Assembly: GCF_018139145.2 (NCBI RefSeq)
Contig: NC_059486.1
Location: 5,022,001 to 5,086,000, forward strand
From: Gymnogyps californianus
Lineage: Eukaryota > Chordata > Aves > Accipitriformes > Cathartidae
Direction of reading: 5' to 3'
DNA: 64,000 nt
Part shown: one piece after another, positions 1 through 14,718 of the stretch
Numbering within the stretch: the first letter of the stretch is position 1
Layout of the letters: every line of letters begins with the position of its first letter
Translations under genes and position numbers: made by a program
Notes under the pieces: generated by a model
Databases searched by the model: none
Told to the model about the DNA's origin: nothing
The model's input: the letters and a program-made list of their open reading frames with translations, nothing else

Positions 1-3000
1 TAGAAGTACCACTATCTTTTTGTTAATTCAAAAGCTAACGAGTCCTTTCTCGTTTTAGTTACTGTCTTGTGCAGATCCTTTGTCACAAAACTACGAGCAT
101 TATGTAGTCTGCAAATGAGTCAGCAGGTCTCTGACATCTCTGGACTAGGCAGTTGAAGATTAGCTATTGACCTGGTGCATAATATCCAAAATGGAGACCA
201 AAGGGATTCTGTAGAATGGTGCAGTTCCTGGGTGCTTTAATAATTTCTGGTAAGAAAGTTTATAAAGTATACCAATCAGGCTGTTGTGGTTATCTGTATT
301 GCCATTAATCTGGGTAAAGCTTTGCTGGGTATCATGAAGTACGAAATTCTATTTTGAAATGGCTTACTGACTCAACTCTGCTGGAAGGGTGGATTCCCTT
401 CTCCCAAGCAGTATAAATTTCAATGGATAAATCTGTTATAGCCATAAGTATCAACAGATAAGAAGATAGTTGCATATTAGGAAGCTATGTGAAAAGTTGC
501 AGTTCCTTCATCGTCTCTTGATGAATCACTATCATGTCACACGTTCTCTCTGGTTGACTGAAGGCATTCTGACAATTCATGGATGTAGAGGCCCCTCGGA
601 ATGATCCTGGAGGTGATGGAAAATTAGGAATGCTAACTGTGCGGTATTGCATACTGGGCTTAGTATGCTTGCTCTGTCTAAAGGTGATCAATACTACAAA
701 ACCATTTAGGCTTTGTACCAGATATCAGGATCTAATAGCATAAGTAAGCATGGTTGGAAAGTAGCAACTGCCTTCTAAGAATTTCATACCTTGTGCCAGG
801 ATCTTCAGAGGAACTATCCCAAAGAATTAGGAATAGCAAGAGCTTCCTAATTGAATGTCCTGACATAATACTCACCAAAATGACATAAAATTTGTCAGTG
901 AACTGTCAAATGTAGGCAGCTTATTATCAAGTGCTCCTCGCAAAGCAGAATTTGGTGAACAGGAAAAGATGCAAGTTTATAGACTAGCTCCCTCTGAAAC
1001 ATGGAAGGGTTGAAATTAGTCATGAGGAGCAGCTGACAGGTTGTTTTCCTGCAAGTGGTGGCATGTGTTTGTGCTGGGCCACCTGTGGATTTAAGATTAT
1101 TCAAGCTACAATCTCAGTATACCTGAGTGATGATCAAGTTCTTTTGAGGGTGATGAAGTTAAAGGCAGGTGAGTGAAATGATTGGGTGTATTCAAGTAAC
1201 TCTGTGTGCACAAGGTCACAATCCCAGTAGTTCTGGCTTTGTGAAAACTGGAAAGACTGACTGTACTTAGGTGTACCCTTATTTTGTGTGATCTGCTTTG
1301 TAGCAGCGGATGCTTCCCTGAGGACAAGGTGAATTATTTAGCTAAATCTTCAAATAATCTGTACTTTTTTCAGGAAGTTCATTAAATAGAAATGTCTTAT
1401 TGCTCTGGGTGCTCTGTGGCATAAAAAGCATTTCTGTCCTTGCTAAGGGGTTCATAAACCAAGTGTTGACAGATGTGGTTGCTCTACATAAGTTGATGAC
1501 CACTCATCTAATGAGTCTCAGGAAGTCTTCTAACTCAAGTTCTTTCACCTGCTTCTGCCACTAGCAGTATATTAGATTTTCGGTAGGAGAGCAGATAGTT
1601 CCCCCATGTTCTCTAGTTGTCGGTGAATGATCCAATGGCACAGAGAGCATGTTTTTGTGATTGTTTTTTGCTAGGAGTCAGTAGAGAGTGTTCCATAGAG
1701 CAAGAAAAGGAAATGCTCCAATGCAATCCATATTCTTGCTTGCACGTCAGAAGCTTTTTCACTTTCTGGGCCCTGGGGTTGCTGTATGCTTTTTTGTAAT
1801 CCTTATTGTAGCAATGATCTGGAGGAAACCAAAGCAGATGAATAGCACATGTTGTTTATTGCAATTTTCTTCAGTGGACCATAGGATTCAGATATTTTAG
1901 AATTAGTATTTCTCTTAGGTGTCCCCCAAGTCTTGTCTTCTGTCTCTCAGTCTCTAAAATAAATAAAATCCTAAGCTACACCCAGTTTATTGTTTGAAGA
2001 CACCAGATGTATCCACCAAAAGTGTTTAGTTGACGTTCACAACATTCTTTGAAGCAGGAATAATTCCAATAGAAAGACTTAAAATGGAGTGACTTCCCCC
2101 CCCAGCCCCCTGGGAGCTTTCTTTACAGTGCCTTATTTCAGGCATAATAGGATGCTTGCTAATCTTGACATGGTGAGGGTTACACTGGTTACATAAGGGT
2201 CCATCTGAGCATTACTCTCATCCAGAACCAATCTTTCCATGCCTTTCACAGGCAAACTTTGTTGAAAGGTTAAGTCACTGTGATGGTGTTGATATAATAT
2301 TAGCAAGGTGTATGAGTATCCTTGACTTTTTAGCAACCTGATAGCTGCTAACAGTAAAGCAGCATTTTATGTGGTACTATATGAGCTTGAAAGCTAAGGG
2401 ATAGTCAGACCTTAAATTAATAGTGTAGTCTTTTTAGGGACAGAGGTACTTTCAGTCTATGTCCTAATCTGCTCAAATATGTTCAAATTTTATATAAACA
2501 ATTGCATTCATCTCTTAGAGTACACCCACATCCACACCCTTTTAAACCCCACACTAGAACAAAATGTGCCAATGCTATGGGAAACTAAACTTAGGCTGTA
2601 TGTAGTAAGAAGCTTATTATACAATGTAAACGATAGCACTGAAGAACGCTGGCTTTTTGGGCAAGCGGAAACCTTAAGAAGAGTAATGAGATTGAGATCT
2701 CCATGGATATCACTCATCAAAGAACCACAGTTACTCTGGTAAGTAACCATTTTTTCTAGTGACTACTTTGGTATAACTATGGGTTTGAAAATAGTTTTTC
2801 CATGTAGCCTTTCCTTTGTATATAACATCTTTTCGTGGTTTTCCATCCTTAATACTAGCACTTGTGACCTAAATCTGTAAGTTGGATGGACTGACTTGTA
2901 GAGCCGAATGTATTTCCAAAGGAGCACGAGTGTACTTCCTAACCTACTCCCGTGGCTTCTTTCAGCAGCTGTAATAGGCTGCTATACAGTAATGTAGAAA

Positions 3001-6000
3001 AGAAATTACAGTAGTACACTTCAGGTCGAGGGAAATGAAAAGACTGGCTGTATTTTAAGTCATACATGAGAATGACTTAATAATAATGAAAGTCAGAAGG
3101 GTGAAAACCGTTGTCAATATACGTTATCAAATATTCTCTGTCAGCATGGGACCAGCCTGAAATCCTTCAACAAACCAGTTTGAGTTTAAGGACAGAGAAA
3201 ACAGGAAAAATATTTCAGTGCTTTGGATTACTGTTTTTTAATTCTATCCACACCACATATTTGAACTAAATTAACATAGCTGCTCAAGAAAAATTAACTA
3301 AAAAACAGTGCAACCACATGAAAAAACTTGTTGGATATGTTTTAGGTTCATTGAAGAAGCTCACTGAAATCAGTGGCACTTTTTGAAGAGTGTGAACTTC
3401 GTTATACACACAGTTGATAGAGGATGTTTAGATCTTGTTCTGAACAAACCCAAAGTACTTGAAGTTCCCCATAGATGCAGATAGTTTAGTTTCTGAGTCT
3501 TAATGATTTCTGAGATAAATAAAGATGTATTCCAAACACTGAGGTCAGGCCAGGTAGATTTTTAATTAGTGTCAGAAATTGAGCCATCTGTTAGAAATAA
3601 AGTCAGGCTTCCAACTACCTTTACCTGCATGCCCCCAAGCAAGCAAGTACTTCGTTGATACAATTCCTTTCCCAAACTAGACCCAGGTAACTGTTCTTCC
3701 ATATAGTTGTTAACAGTCATTGTCGTGTCTGTAAGAAAATAATCTATAGGTACGATTATTCAGGCTCCTCCTTTGATTTTTATGCTTGTGTCTATGTAGT
3801 ATGAAGATGATAGATAAGTGTAAAATATTTCTGGAAATATTGCAGGAGGCAAGAGACTTTAGAAGTTAAGGAAGTTTGTCTTCTGTATGCGAAGCACTGG
3901 AATATTGTAAAATACCTTCAGAAAAGAGCTATTTCAGGTAAGAATGTTTCAGAAGCAGGTAAGACGAAAAAGCTTAAGGAGAGTATGATAAATTAAAAAA
4001 AAAGGTTTTCATGAAAGTGTACACTACCATGGAAAAGTTTTGAAAGTCCTTTTGTAATCTAATTCTGTATTTTGTTCTATTGAGTAATAAAATGTCAAAC
4101 ATGAATAACAAGGAATGTATCCTGTTTCAAGACTATAAACTGATTTAGAATATGTGAGCTTCTGGATTACTATTACTGTAATAGTCATCTATCGCTAGTT
4201 AAGCATATGTGAAAAAATATTAGACTTTCACTAGTATTGTTCGTGATGAAAAAACCAGAAAAACAAAACACCGTTTGAGAAAAAAAAATCTGAGTCAACA
4301 ATTACATAGCAACAGGAGCAACAAAACTGTAGAATGAGCTGTTTTCTCTTTTTTTCTCATCTTTGATCATCTCTTGATAATTTTACTTTCTACAGTTAGA
4401 GAGTTGAGTCAGCACACTTAGTAGACTCTGGCCTTAAAGCTGTAATGTTATTTACAGGAGAACTAATCTCTTTTGGACTATATAGCCATACATTTAGTCA
4501 CCTCAAAAAAAAAAAAAAAAAAAAATTTTAGCTTTCATCAAAAATTGTTCCAGAGCTGAAATTAACAGCCAATTTTGTTTATTGGTTTAGATTGAGTTTT
4601 TAGAATCTACATCTAAATTTCAGGATATTATATTCCATACCACATGCTAATTTAATATCCCATTGAAATTTGTATTTGCAAATACTTGAATGCAAGTAGA
4701 TTTTAAAATACATACGTTATGCAAATTCTGCCCAGTATCTACTCTGAGAGATTTGGCAGATGGAAAGTGAGTGAGTTCCTGGCTGAGAGAAATTAGGTGG
4801 AATTTTGTTAGAACTTGATCTTTTGCTATGCTTATGAAGAAAGATTTAGTTGGGTTTTGTTTTTTTTTTTTTTAATATTTAAAAATAAATATATTGCAAC
4901 ATTGTTTCTTAATTGCAGAACTAATGTTTGATGGTTATTAAGTCTTATCCTATAATAGAGCTCTTTCATTTTGTATCCCTGAGCCTATATTTGACATTGC
5001 CATTCTTACTTCAAATTATATAGGGCAATCGGAGGACAATTTTATCTGTGTAGTTTTTCAGTGTCTGCTCATTCAAGAATTGATCACATGTTCAGAATTA
5101 GAGTATGGTCAACATCAAATTTCTTCATATTCTGGTAATACAGAAGAATACAGAGTAGATTTCTATGTATTCTGATTAACAGTCTGATTTTTAAAATTGT
5201 TAATACTCATGTGGTAGAAGGCTAATTTTAAAACTGTAGCACGTTTAATTGTTCTGCAAAATGTTAACTCTTGTGCCAGTTCTGTTTCCTGTTCTCCAAA
5301 GACACTAAGTTTTTACTTGTGATCCAGATTATCTTATTGTGTGATTATTTTCCATAATTTGTCTTGAAAGATACACATTTAATGTTGAAAAATGTATAAA
5401 CTGGTATCTTAAAGAGAGGGAACTGCAAACAACCTAATCTCTCACTCCATGTAACAACTGAATTTGGTATTAAAAACTGATAACATTTTGAAAATATTTT
5501 ATTGAAAAACAAGCATTACAACTGGAAGTCAAAGACTAGGAGGGGAGACATCACAAATTAAAGTAGTTCTTACAAAGACCTATTATTCTAACTGTGGTTT
5601 ATGTTTGCATAAAGTAATTTTCCTTAATATTGATTTGATTTTGTTCTTCAGATATAACTAGTTTTAAAAGTGTTTTGGAAATAAATTTGAAAACCTGTCT
5701 TTGAAAACTTGACAGTGAAGGATTGACAGTGAAGGTTTACAGATATAATACTCTAATAATCTGTTACTTATATACAACTATTAAATAATAGTAAGTAAAA
5801 GTAGTAAATAAAGTATATGTATGTATCTTATAGTTCCTTGAGACCTTGAATGGTCCTTAAATTGATGGACATTGATGGAATTTGATGGAATTCATGAAGA
5901 TTCACTCATCTAAATGAAGTCAGAATCAATTTCTGCAGAACTGCAATGCCGTGTAAGCTATGTTGTCTTCTCTTGCCATTGCACCATGATTTGGAGTAAA

Positions 6001-9000
6001 ATTGGAATTGATTTCAGTTCTTGAGTTATAAACTCAAAGCATTTAGATGTATTTGTTGTTCCACTCTAGCATAATAAAGGCCATGAAGAAGGCAATTTGT
6101 TAAATATTTGCTCTCTGTGGCTATTGAAAAGGATTGCCAATCGTTAGTGTCACCCAGTTGCTGCAGTAGGTTGCTGTATGCTTGGACAGAAGACAGCATA
6201 GTTTTACTTTTCTAATATTTTGAAATAAAGTTCTGTTAATCTGCATGTATTTTGTCACTGTGGAGATCATTAAGAAATTTTTGAAGGAAGCTGTCCTATC
6301 AGATTCCACTTCTCAGTACATAGAAACTTCTTTTTCTGTTGATTGTTGATACATTAAAAACATCGAATAGAGACTGCTGAGCCCCTAAAAACCGAAAGCT
6401 TATGCAATGCTACTGCTACAGTTTAATACTCTTTGTGAATTTACATTGGAAATCACTGGTGTATTTGAACCAAATTTTATAGACAAGTAGAAGACTCAAA
6501 GGGATTAAATTCCATCAAATTTCATGTACAAAGTGGCTGAGTAGGGCAAAGAGGTCCTATTAGTGCTCAATTATGGGAAAAGCTGAAGTGCACTTACTTC
6601 TGCTGAACAACATGAAATCCACACAGGCGCTTCATTCTCAGCATACAGATACTTCGTACTCCAGGTTTAACTTAAATACCATTTGAAAAATCAGTACCGT
6701 TCAGTAAGTAGTACATTCTACCTTTTGCTTGTATCTATACCTACATTTAAATTTCTTTTTCATCTGTTTAAACTGTGTACTTTTCAGTGCAAAGACTGCC
6801 TTATCTCCTACGTATATATAGTGTGCTGGTCTCTTTGGATACCTAATGAGTTTGGTGTTATTTGTGTGCTATTTCAATGAAAAAAATGGTGATGGTTTAG
6901 GTAGAAGTACCATCTAGTCATAAATATACTCAAAAAATGAGGTATATAAACTCAGTGTGTTTCCTCTTCATTACACAGCCTCCTCATCAGTTGTTTTTCT
7001 TGCACTTCCTTCTGCTATTATATTAACTGAAGTTAAGCTCGTATGTTCCTAATACATAAAAATAAAATTTGACTTTTTAGTTACACATGTGAACAAGGGT
7101 TAAAAAATCACAATACAAATATGTACTTGCTATGTATTCTGAACTTTCACTAAACACCTCTGATTTTGTTTTGTTTTTTTTTTTTTTAAATTGATTCAGT
7201 GAATTCTGTCAGTTTTAATGACTTGCTTTGTCTTTGAAATTGGCAATAGGTAGTTCGTCTGCCATATGACTTGTGTGCAATATCTGCAAGTTTTAAGCCC
7301 GATGCATAAGGCCCGATACACAATGAGCTAATAATAACAAAGTCTGATCAGCTAATTGTACTCACTGCATACTTAAAAAATGAAAATAAAATACTGTTTG
7401 GCTGCTATGAGAAACTACGAAGAAGATTTTGTACACAGGGATATTTATTGAATGTTTCGTACAAATAGATTTTGTACAAATTGATTTCAAGGTAGCACAG
7501 TATAAATTAATTCCATCAGGCAATTATGCAGAATAAATTGTCAGCTTTAAATTTTCATGAATATTTAAGATTTATTTTTAGAGTAGTTTAATTAGATGCT
7601 TAAATATTTCCTAGAAATATGAAAGCTGCATACTGAAAGCAATTCAATTAACATACAGCACAGTTATTATAACGCATTTTTCAAGTTGGAGGAAAATCTA
7701 GTACAGTATGTCTCTCTGCCATGATGAGTGCAATCAAGTGAGAAAACATTTAATATCAGTGCTTCACTGGTATTAAGGTACAGTTAGGGTGGGCACATTT
7801 TTAAACTATAAATGTACTGTAAAGCACTCTGCCCCAAAGAGTTTATAGCCTGGGGAAATGAAGATGGGCTGTTTATGTCTTAATATTCAAAAGTATATAT
7901 ATTGTATATGTGGTTTTTAATGACATGTTCTGGTTCTTTTCCCCAAACACTGCCCACTTGGGTTATATGCTACCAGATTTTTTTGTTATATCACAGATAA
8001 GTTTGAGCATTGAGAAGAATTTATGGGAGAGTAGCTATATGGGTTGGTTGAGAAAGAGAGAGAAATGGAGTGAAAGGAATTAAAGATTGTTTGAGAGAAA
8101 CAGGTAGAATTTTTAGGAACAAAATTGCAGGAAAAAAATATTGATTTTTCACTGTTCTTGTAGGGCAAAGATGCTTAGGGATTGAGAATATGTGAATGAC
8201 GAAGTAATACCTTCCCCTTTAAAAATTTATGTGTGGATTCCTACCTCTTTAAAAATTTAGGATAAGTGTGGATATCAGTACTTTTTGGCTATTGTCAGCA
8301 AGATACTTTTTTATTACTGGAGTTCGGTTTTTCCGCAATTGTAAACTGCAGGCAGTGAAGACTGAGCATACTTTTGTGAACGAGCTGTGTAACTTTCCAT
8401 GTATTACACTTACAATTACTTTTTCCATTTTGTCATTAATCACAAGGTTAAATGTTTATCATAACTCTTTCCTATATGCCAATTGTGATCTAATCTTACA
8501 TAATTGTAAATATAGTAATATATTTATTATATATTATATATAATTCAAGTATACATATTTCTTTTTTCTGAATCTTCAGTGTTACATGCTGTCTTATATT
8601 TTAGTCTAAATGATTTTAACTAATGATTACAAATCAATTTGATCTGTCCTAACCCAAACATTATAGCCAGATGAATTATTTTCCTTTGGTTAGGTATTTG
8701 TCTGTAAACTGCAGAGTGCATTAGGGTAAAGCACTGTGAGTATTCCAGCAGTGAATACATTTTTATGGAGGTAATCATTAAGAAATCACTTATGTACAAT
8801 CATGTACTTAAATTAGTATGAGCTATTTTCACATAATTTGATAATGTGATCGATTCCACTTTAGGATTTAATCTATTAGTAGTTGAACTCTTCCATCTCT
8901 GAAGAATTATCTGGTTTAACAACAAGTCTAAGGGAAGAAACAGATCAAAACACACTGTCCACATGACTTCCAGTGACATTGTGCTGGAAACCCAGTTATA

Positions 9001-9500
9001 TTTGCAGTAATCGTATATAAAATCTATGGCATTTGGAGAACTGCATCCTTGTTTGACCATCTGAGGAGTGACCTTTATTCAGAGTTTTCTCAAGCAGAGG
9101 CTACTGAAAGAGGAGGGATCACAGTGAAGCGCTGATTTCTTTCCCAAGCACGTAACACACACATTGGAAGGAAGCAGGAATCGTAGGGGGTTGGCAAGAA
9201 AAGCATTTTGCTAACAGGCTTTCTGACTGTTGCTGTGCCCTCAGCATCACAAAAGAACATCTGACTTGCAGAGGGCAGAGACTAGTAGATGTGTGTAGTA
9301 ACATAGTAATTGAGTAACTGGTTTCCTTCTGAGTAAAATGGAGAATGTTCTCTCTCTGCAATGAGAAACTTGTGTTTGTCCCAAGTTTACTTTGTTTTAA
9401 ATCACAGAAAAAACCCAAATCCCAGGTGGTTATTTTTTATTGAAGTACAATCCTAGTTACTTCAATGAGATACCTGCCCAGGGGTGTCTGAGAATTAGGG
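1..9500. other. Gene-free AT-rich upstream stretch
   Basis: No open reading frame here looks like a real exon: the longest are under 100 codons, lack recognisable domains, and are not flanked by convincing splice sites joined in phase to anything else. The stretch is AT-rich with short homopolymer tracts, for example a run of 21 A at 4505-4525 and T-runs near 4860 and 7170. There is a short tandem duplication near 5710-5737 (two copies of a 14-bp unit containing TTGACAGTGAAGG) and TTGATGGA-type repetition near 5862-5892. I see no full mobile element. It is probably intergenic or part of a long intron of an unseen neighbour. Confidence 0.5.
4505..4525 (+). repeat. Poly(A) tract of 21 bases
   Basis: A run of 21 consecutive A bases followed by TTTTAG. 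It could be the tail of a very old retroposed sequence, but nothing upstream is recognisable as the source. Most likely a simple homopolymer. Confidence 0.85.
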
Positions 9501-9529
9501 GTGCTAGGACTTTAAAACATCACCCAGAA

Positions 9530-9740
9530 TAAGTGAATTTTTGGTGCGTGTTGCGGAGGTGTGTGTGCCGTGCCGGGACAATCCAGCGCGGCTGGGGACC
9601 ATCTGTAGCGGCTTCCTGTCTCCGTGGCAACCGGAGCCGTCCTGGAGCAGTCCTCTCTGCTCCTCTCTCTGGATCCCAGATCCAGGGAAGGGAGCAGAAG
9701 GCCTAAGCCCGCGTTTGGCAGGAAATGGCAGTGCTCTCTC
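9530..9740. promoter_or_regulatory. Small CpG-rich patch with an X-box-like palindrome; candidate promoter or enhancer
   Basis: About ten CpG dinucleotides fall within roughly 110 bases (9543-9650), with a few more near 9710, in a neighbourhood where CpG is nearly absent. Inside it, at 9620-9633, is GTCTCCGTGGCAAC. This fits the RFX-factor X-box consensus RYYNYY-N(1-3)-RRNRAC exactly, with a 2-base spacer. CpG patches with X-boxes are known at promoters of cilium genes and at RFX-bound enhancers. No coding exon can be supported next to it on either strand; the overlapping minus-strand frames of 79 and 124 codons show no recognisable domain. It could be the promoter of a noncoding RNA, an enhancer, or chance GC-rich sequence. 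Confidence 0.4.
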
Positions 9741-9749
9741 CAAGTGTTT

Positions 9750-12700
9750 GTTGGCTGGCCACTACGTTGGGTCAGTGTGTTTCTGTTGAGATTCCAGCAT
9801 GTCCTTAAAGGGCAGGAACATCTCTTCTTGTTCACTTGTGCCACCTCAAGCTTTTTAAGGACTGCTATTTGCCTCTTCTGAAACAAGTCCTATTAATCCT
9901 CTCTGGGCTGTAAAATGGTATGGAAGGATTGGGAAGTTAAGATATTTGCTGTCATCGGTATCATCAGAGTCCAACATTGTTAATAGGTGAGAATGCTTTG
10001 GTACTACTGCGGATTCATTCTCCTGGTTTTCACAGCTGAGACTTCCTTGCTTTGAGATTGGCCCTGCACTTCTCTTTTTCTGTGCTAATAATGTTCATTT
10101 TTGTACACTGCAAAGTATGCAGCATTGCAATGAACATCATTAATTACAGATGTTTAAAATTGTTTAATAATAAAAAATAAATGGTACTCTGACTTTGGAG
10201 ATACCCGATGTTGCAAGTTGTTATGAGCCACTGGGATGGAAGGCAATCTATAAAAGCTCACATCTAAAATTTCTAGTAATTCATGACAAGGCTAATTTGG
10301 AAAATATCATGGGGGAAAACATTTCACTTTATCAGCAAATTATAGGATTTCTTGATAGAATTTTAATATTGCTACCTGTTACAGTATGAGCTGTATTTTG
10401 ACTTAATGTTTGATATTGCTAAGAAAAAAAGCTGCAAGTTCCATAAACTGCTCATCTAAATTTCATCTTGAAGGTTCTGTTTGTTCTACTTTGGCAGCTG
10501 AACATCATTTCACTGAAGAGGAAAATTAAAATCCCAACGGTGGGAATAGTTTTTTCCATGAAATATTTTCTCATCCTTCTAATCATCTGTTAGGTGGCTT
10601 GCTTGTCCTGTCTAGACCTTCATTCATTTCAGTGTTCAATTGTTTAAAAAATAACTGAAGATTCCACAAAACTAAATTAAGAAACCATTATTTTAATCTC
10701 CTCTTAATTTGTAAAAGCTTCTCCCCCCTTCCCCCCCCCCCAATATTGCATTATTATGCTAAATCTGATAAGGTAAAAGACTTAAGAACTGAGCTGTAAA
10801 AATTAGAGAAACTAAGTAGTCAAATTCTTCTCATCCAAAGAGAGATGCAAAGAAAAAAAAATGAAATAAGACAGATTATGAAATTAATTTAATTTTTAAT
10901 GAGCTACATTTAATATAGATAGTTAAATCACAGAGGCTGAATTGCAGGGCAACAGAGGCTGTTGCTCTTTTCTTTGAATTTTGAAATGATACACTAAGAC
11001 CTGAGTCTTTTCCTGGACTAATTGTATCATTGATGTCCAGTTTGCCAGCTCTGATGGTGAATGCAGTCAGCCCATACTAAAAGAACTTTTCCATGCTTGG
11101 AAATTTATGACACATTTACCAGGGTATTTATTCTAGAATAATGTAGCATAGTTGACCTTGTGATTGGAATGAACAATTATTCTAAAGCAGCCATTTTGAT
11201 AAAATTATCTTTGTAAATAAACTAGTGCACTGTAAGTAAAGTTATAGTTTCATCTTCAGTACTCTATCATTAAATGATTTGTCCTATAAGCTTTTATTGC
11301 ACTGTGTTGTCCTCAGAAGACATGTAGGAATTTTGGAATTTACAGTAAACTGTCCATTGACATTTTACTGGGAATGAAAAACTCAACAGTTGAGGGACCT
11401 GACACAATATTAGTGCCATGATATGTCACTTTTGACTAGTTTAAGAGTGGACAGAACTAACTATTATTTTTAGCTTAGTAAAGCCCAGCTTTAGCTGAGC
11501 TTAGTAGCCCGGTGTTAGTTGTGTTTAAAATCATTGCTTAAATTTTTTACTAAATACATCATATGTGTATGTATGTTGCTAATTCTGCCATAAAAGTTAT
11601 GCTGAATCCTGGGGTTAGGAACTGATTAAGAACCACTAATGTGCCAGATCTCTGGGTAAAGTATTATGAATTATTCATCCTGTTATCCTAGTGCAATCAC
11701 AGTAATGTCTTGGTGCTAATTAGCAGGTGGATGGGCTGACACAAAGTCAAGAATACCCAGGAGATATTTTGTTCAACAGTTATTCTAATTCCTGCTGATC
11801 AATATCTTTTCTGCTCTTATAATTTATTTCTTATTTAATAGAAGCAAATCTTACTTTGGAGTCCTTTCTTTCTGTTATTTCAACATTCTTTTTTTAAAAA
11901 ATCAATTACTTTTTTAGGGTTAAACTGGGCTGAGAGCTGAAGTATTTGACAGCTTTTGGGAAAGCTGTCTGCAAGGTTTTATTGTTATGTCTCACTATAT
12001 TACTTTGTCCATATTGGTGAGCTGCATTTTACCCTTTCTTCTATTACCTGTGAGCTTTATTGTCTTGTATTAATGAGAGCAGAATTTGTCTTATTTTTAA
12101 TGAATGCAGAACACCTGTATGTGCCGTTGTAAATCATAGCACGTACTGTGGTAATGAAGTAATTAGATATTTGTACATATTATTCTTTATGACTTAAGGG
12201 AACACAGTTTAAAACAGCTAATGGATTTCTTTTTTTTTTTCCCTTTTTTAATTTGGCCGTTAGTCATTATTTTTCCCCCTTTCTCTTTTAAGTCAACTCT
12301 CAGCATTTTGTTTTGTTTGACTTAATGTTGGCGTGTATCATTGTTCATTGAAGGGATTTATCAGAAGTCAAACTGAAGGGCATTATCAATTCACCTTGTA
12401 TTTTGCCACTGTTTCTTAAAAATTCCTATTTTTTTGACATAAGACTGCAGCCTGAAAAATAGCTTCATTAATGCGGATGTTTCAGTCTCACAGCTCAGCC
12501 GGAAAAAAAACCACAAACAAAAACAATCCTCCCCACCACCTATTTCCCACGTGTTTTATTCTCTAGCAGTCTTTTTCCTTCATTTTGTGCTGGCCCTGCC
12601 AAGATTTCCTTCCTCCCCCACTCTCCCTGAAGAAATACATTTTGGTTACTACATGAAGATGTAACTGGTGGGTAGGACCTCTTGATTGTATGAGAATGCC

Positions 12701-14700
12701 CAACATAGCCTGATTTTTGTGTGAGATGTGCACAGTTGGCTGTTCTGTGAATATCTTTTGATTTAGGGAGGAAGAGTATGAGGACTGAAGAATAACTTTG
12801 GGGAACTGATGCTGGCCTTGCTTTATGTCTCTCTCTCTGGTGGTTGCGTTTCTGCTCATCAACAGTGTGAGACATTTTTTTTTCTCCCTTTCTTCTCCTC
12901 CTCCCCTTTTCCTGTTTCTCTCCCTCAGCCACCACATCCTTCCTAGTGCTGCTTATCACGGAGATTTTTCTTCTCTCCCTCAGTTCTCACTCTGCTGCGT
13001 ATGATTAAGCACCTGGAACATTTCCAGCCTGATGACTGCAGAGTTTTGCAATGAAACTCCTTTGAGATTTACTGCAGTAAGGCTGCCTCTTGAAATGCAC
13101 TGCTCTGAAGGAGTCAGACTTTATGCACCGTAATTGCCTGTCTTTGTGTAGATTTTGAAAGTGCTTGGCATATTAAATGCATTGCTGCTATCTGAATAAC
13201 AGCAACAATCTACATGAGGTGTCATGGTAGAAAAATGTTTCATTGTTACAAACTGTAGGAAATCCTTAATCTAGAAAACTACTATCTTCCTTTCTGCTGA
13301 AACGTACAGAGAGCTGAACTGGTGGACACTCTGCTCCCATTGACTTTTGAGGTTCTGCTTTTTGTGGGTTAGTCTGAAACAAAAGTTGCATCTACTGCTA
13401 TGCTCAAATTAGGCAGGTTTCTAAACTTCATATTATTTGAAATTTGGGTCTGAATAGACCAACTGATGTTCATCTTAGCTTCAACTGTAAAAAATGAGGC
13501 ATTTTTGGTAGAAGATGTCACAGCTACAACATTACGTTGCTTAATTGCTATGTTAGAATCACAATTGCTACATCTGATTCTACATTAACTCCTTCTGAAA
13601 TGAATGGTGGAGGGTAATTATTGTGCTAAACTAAATTAAGGTTTTGCTTAAGAGAGAATATGTGAAGATGCCTTGCTGGATAGAAAAATACTGTGTGATA
13701 GACTTGGAAGCTTCCTCAAGAACATTGTCCTGAACTTTTAGTCTGCAAGCTGTCCTCAAAAGGCTCTGCTTTTTGTTACTTTATCTTTCACACAAGGCTG
13801 TATACACTGATAAAACACTATGTATCAATAATGCCAGAGTTTCATTGCTAAGAAGCTTTTTCCCGGGAGTTTTATAGCCATTTAACATAAAGCTGGTAGT
13901 AACATTGTCTGCTGGCTGAGACTATCCGGAATTAAAAGACAATTGAATTCAGAAAGGATATTTATCTTCAGCAAATTCAAACATTTGAAAGTATAATAGA
14001 ATTGGAAGCAAATCTAGAAAATTAAAAAGAAGGAAGAGACACTCTTTAGTTCCATCTTGGTGAGGGTCTGAAGGAGCTTTCAATCAATGGAAAACACATT
14101 TTCATTTGTCAGTTGGCCAGGTTCTTGTTATCTTGTCTTCAAGTACAAAGAACAGAATGAAGAGGGCAAAGGAATCTTCTCCTCAAGCCCTGTACAGGCA
14201 TGACAGTAACATCTGGTTATTGGCATTGCTGTGACAGGGCCTCTGAGTAATTGGTCAGTCAGAGACTGGAAATATATTAGAAAATGTACCTTGTATTAGA
14301 AAAAGTACCTAGTATATTCTATATAATGTGATTTCACTTGGTGTCTCTCTGGAGATTTCTGTCAGTTTCTTATGGATTGTCGAAAGTCTCTCCACTAAAT
14401 CAGCATTTAAGCCATGCCTAAGCTTCATGTGACCATGCATGCTGTGGTTCAGCAACACGGACCTAAATAATGTGTCATTAAAGTAGATAATGGAATGAAG
14501 ATATATATATATTTTTTTTTAACAACTAGTAGTTTAAATTTCTCAAAATTTCTCTTTTATCTCGGTCTTCTATCTGTCCTTACACTCTGTCCATCTATTC
14601 CTTTCCCTTGTGTCTATCCTTCTTATAAGGCTCATATTTTTACCTCCATTATCTTTTATCCTGCTCTTCCCTGAGTCCTCTTTTTGTCCTTCCTGACCTA
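9750..14700. other. Noncoding stretch, no gene recognised
   Basis: No supported gene. There is a C-rich run near 10723-10740 and several T-runs, for example near 12230. A minus-strand frame of 139 codons at 12540-12959 is rich in Lys, Arg and Glu because it reads through a pyrimidine-rich stretch (about 12890-12930) on the opposite strand. It has no domain and no splice partner, so I do not call it a gene. Confidence 0.5.
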
Positions 14701-14718
14701 TCTTCCCACTTAAAATAC

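Noticed and set aside
9504..9886. Overlapping frames of 79-124 codons around the CpG patch
   Set aside because: Frames stay open on both strands because the sequence is GC-rich; none shows a domain. The patch is better described as possible regulatory DNA.
12540..12959. Minus-strand frame of 139 codons
   Set aside because: It is charged and low-complexity because it reads through a pyrimidine-rich tract; there is no domain, no splice partner, and an overlapping 124-codon frame covers the same bases.
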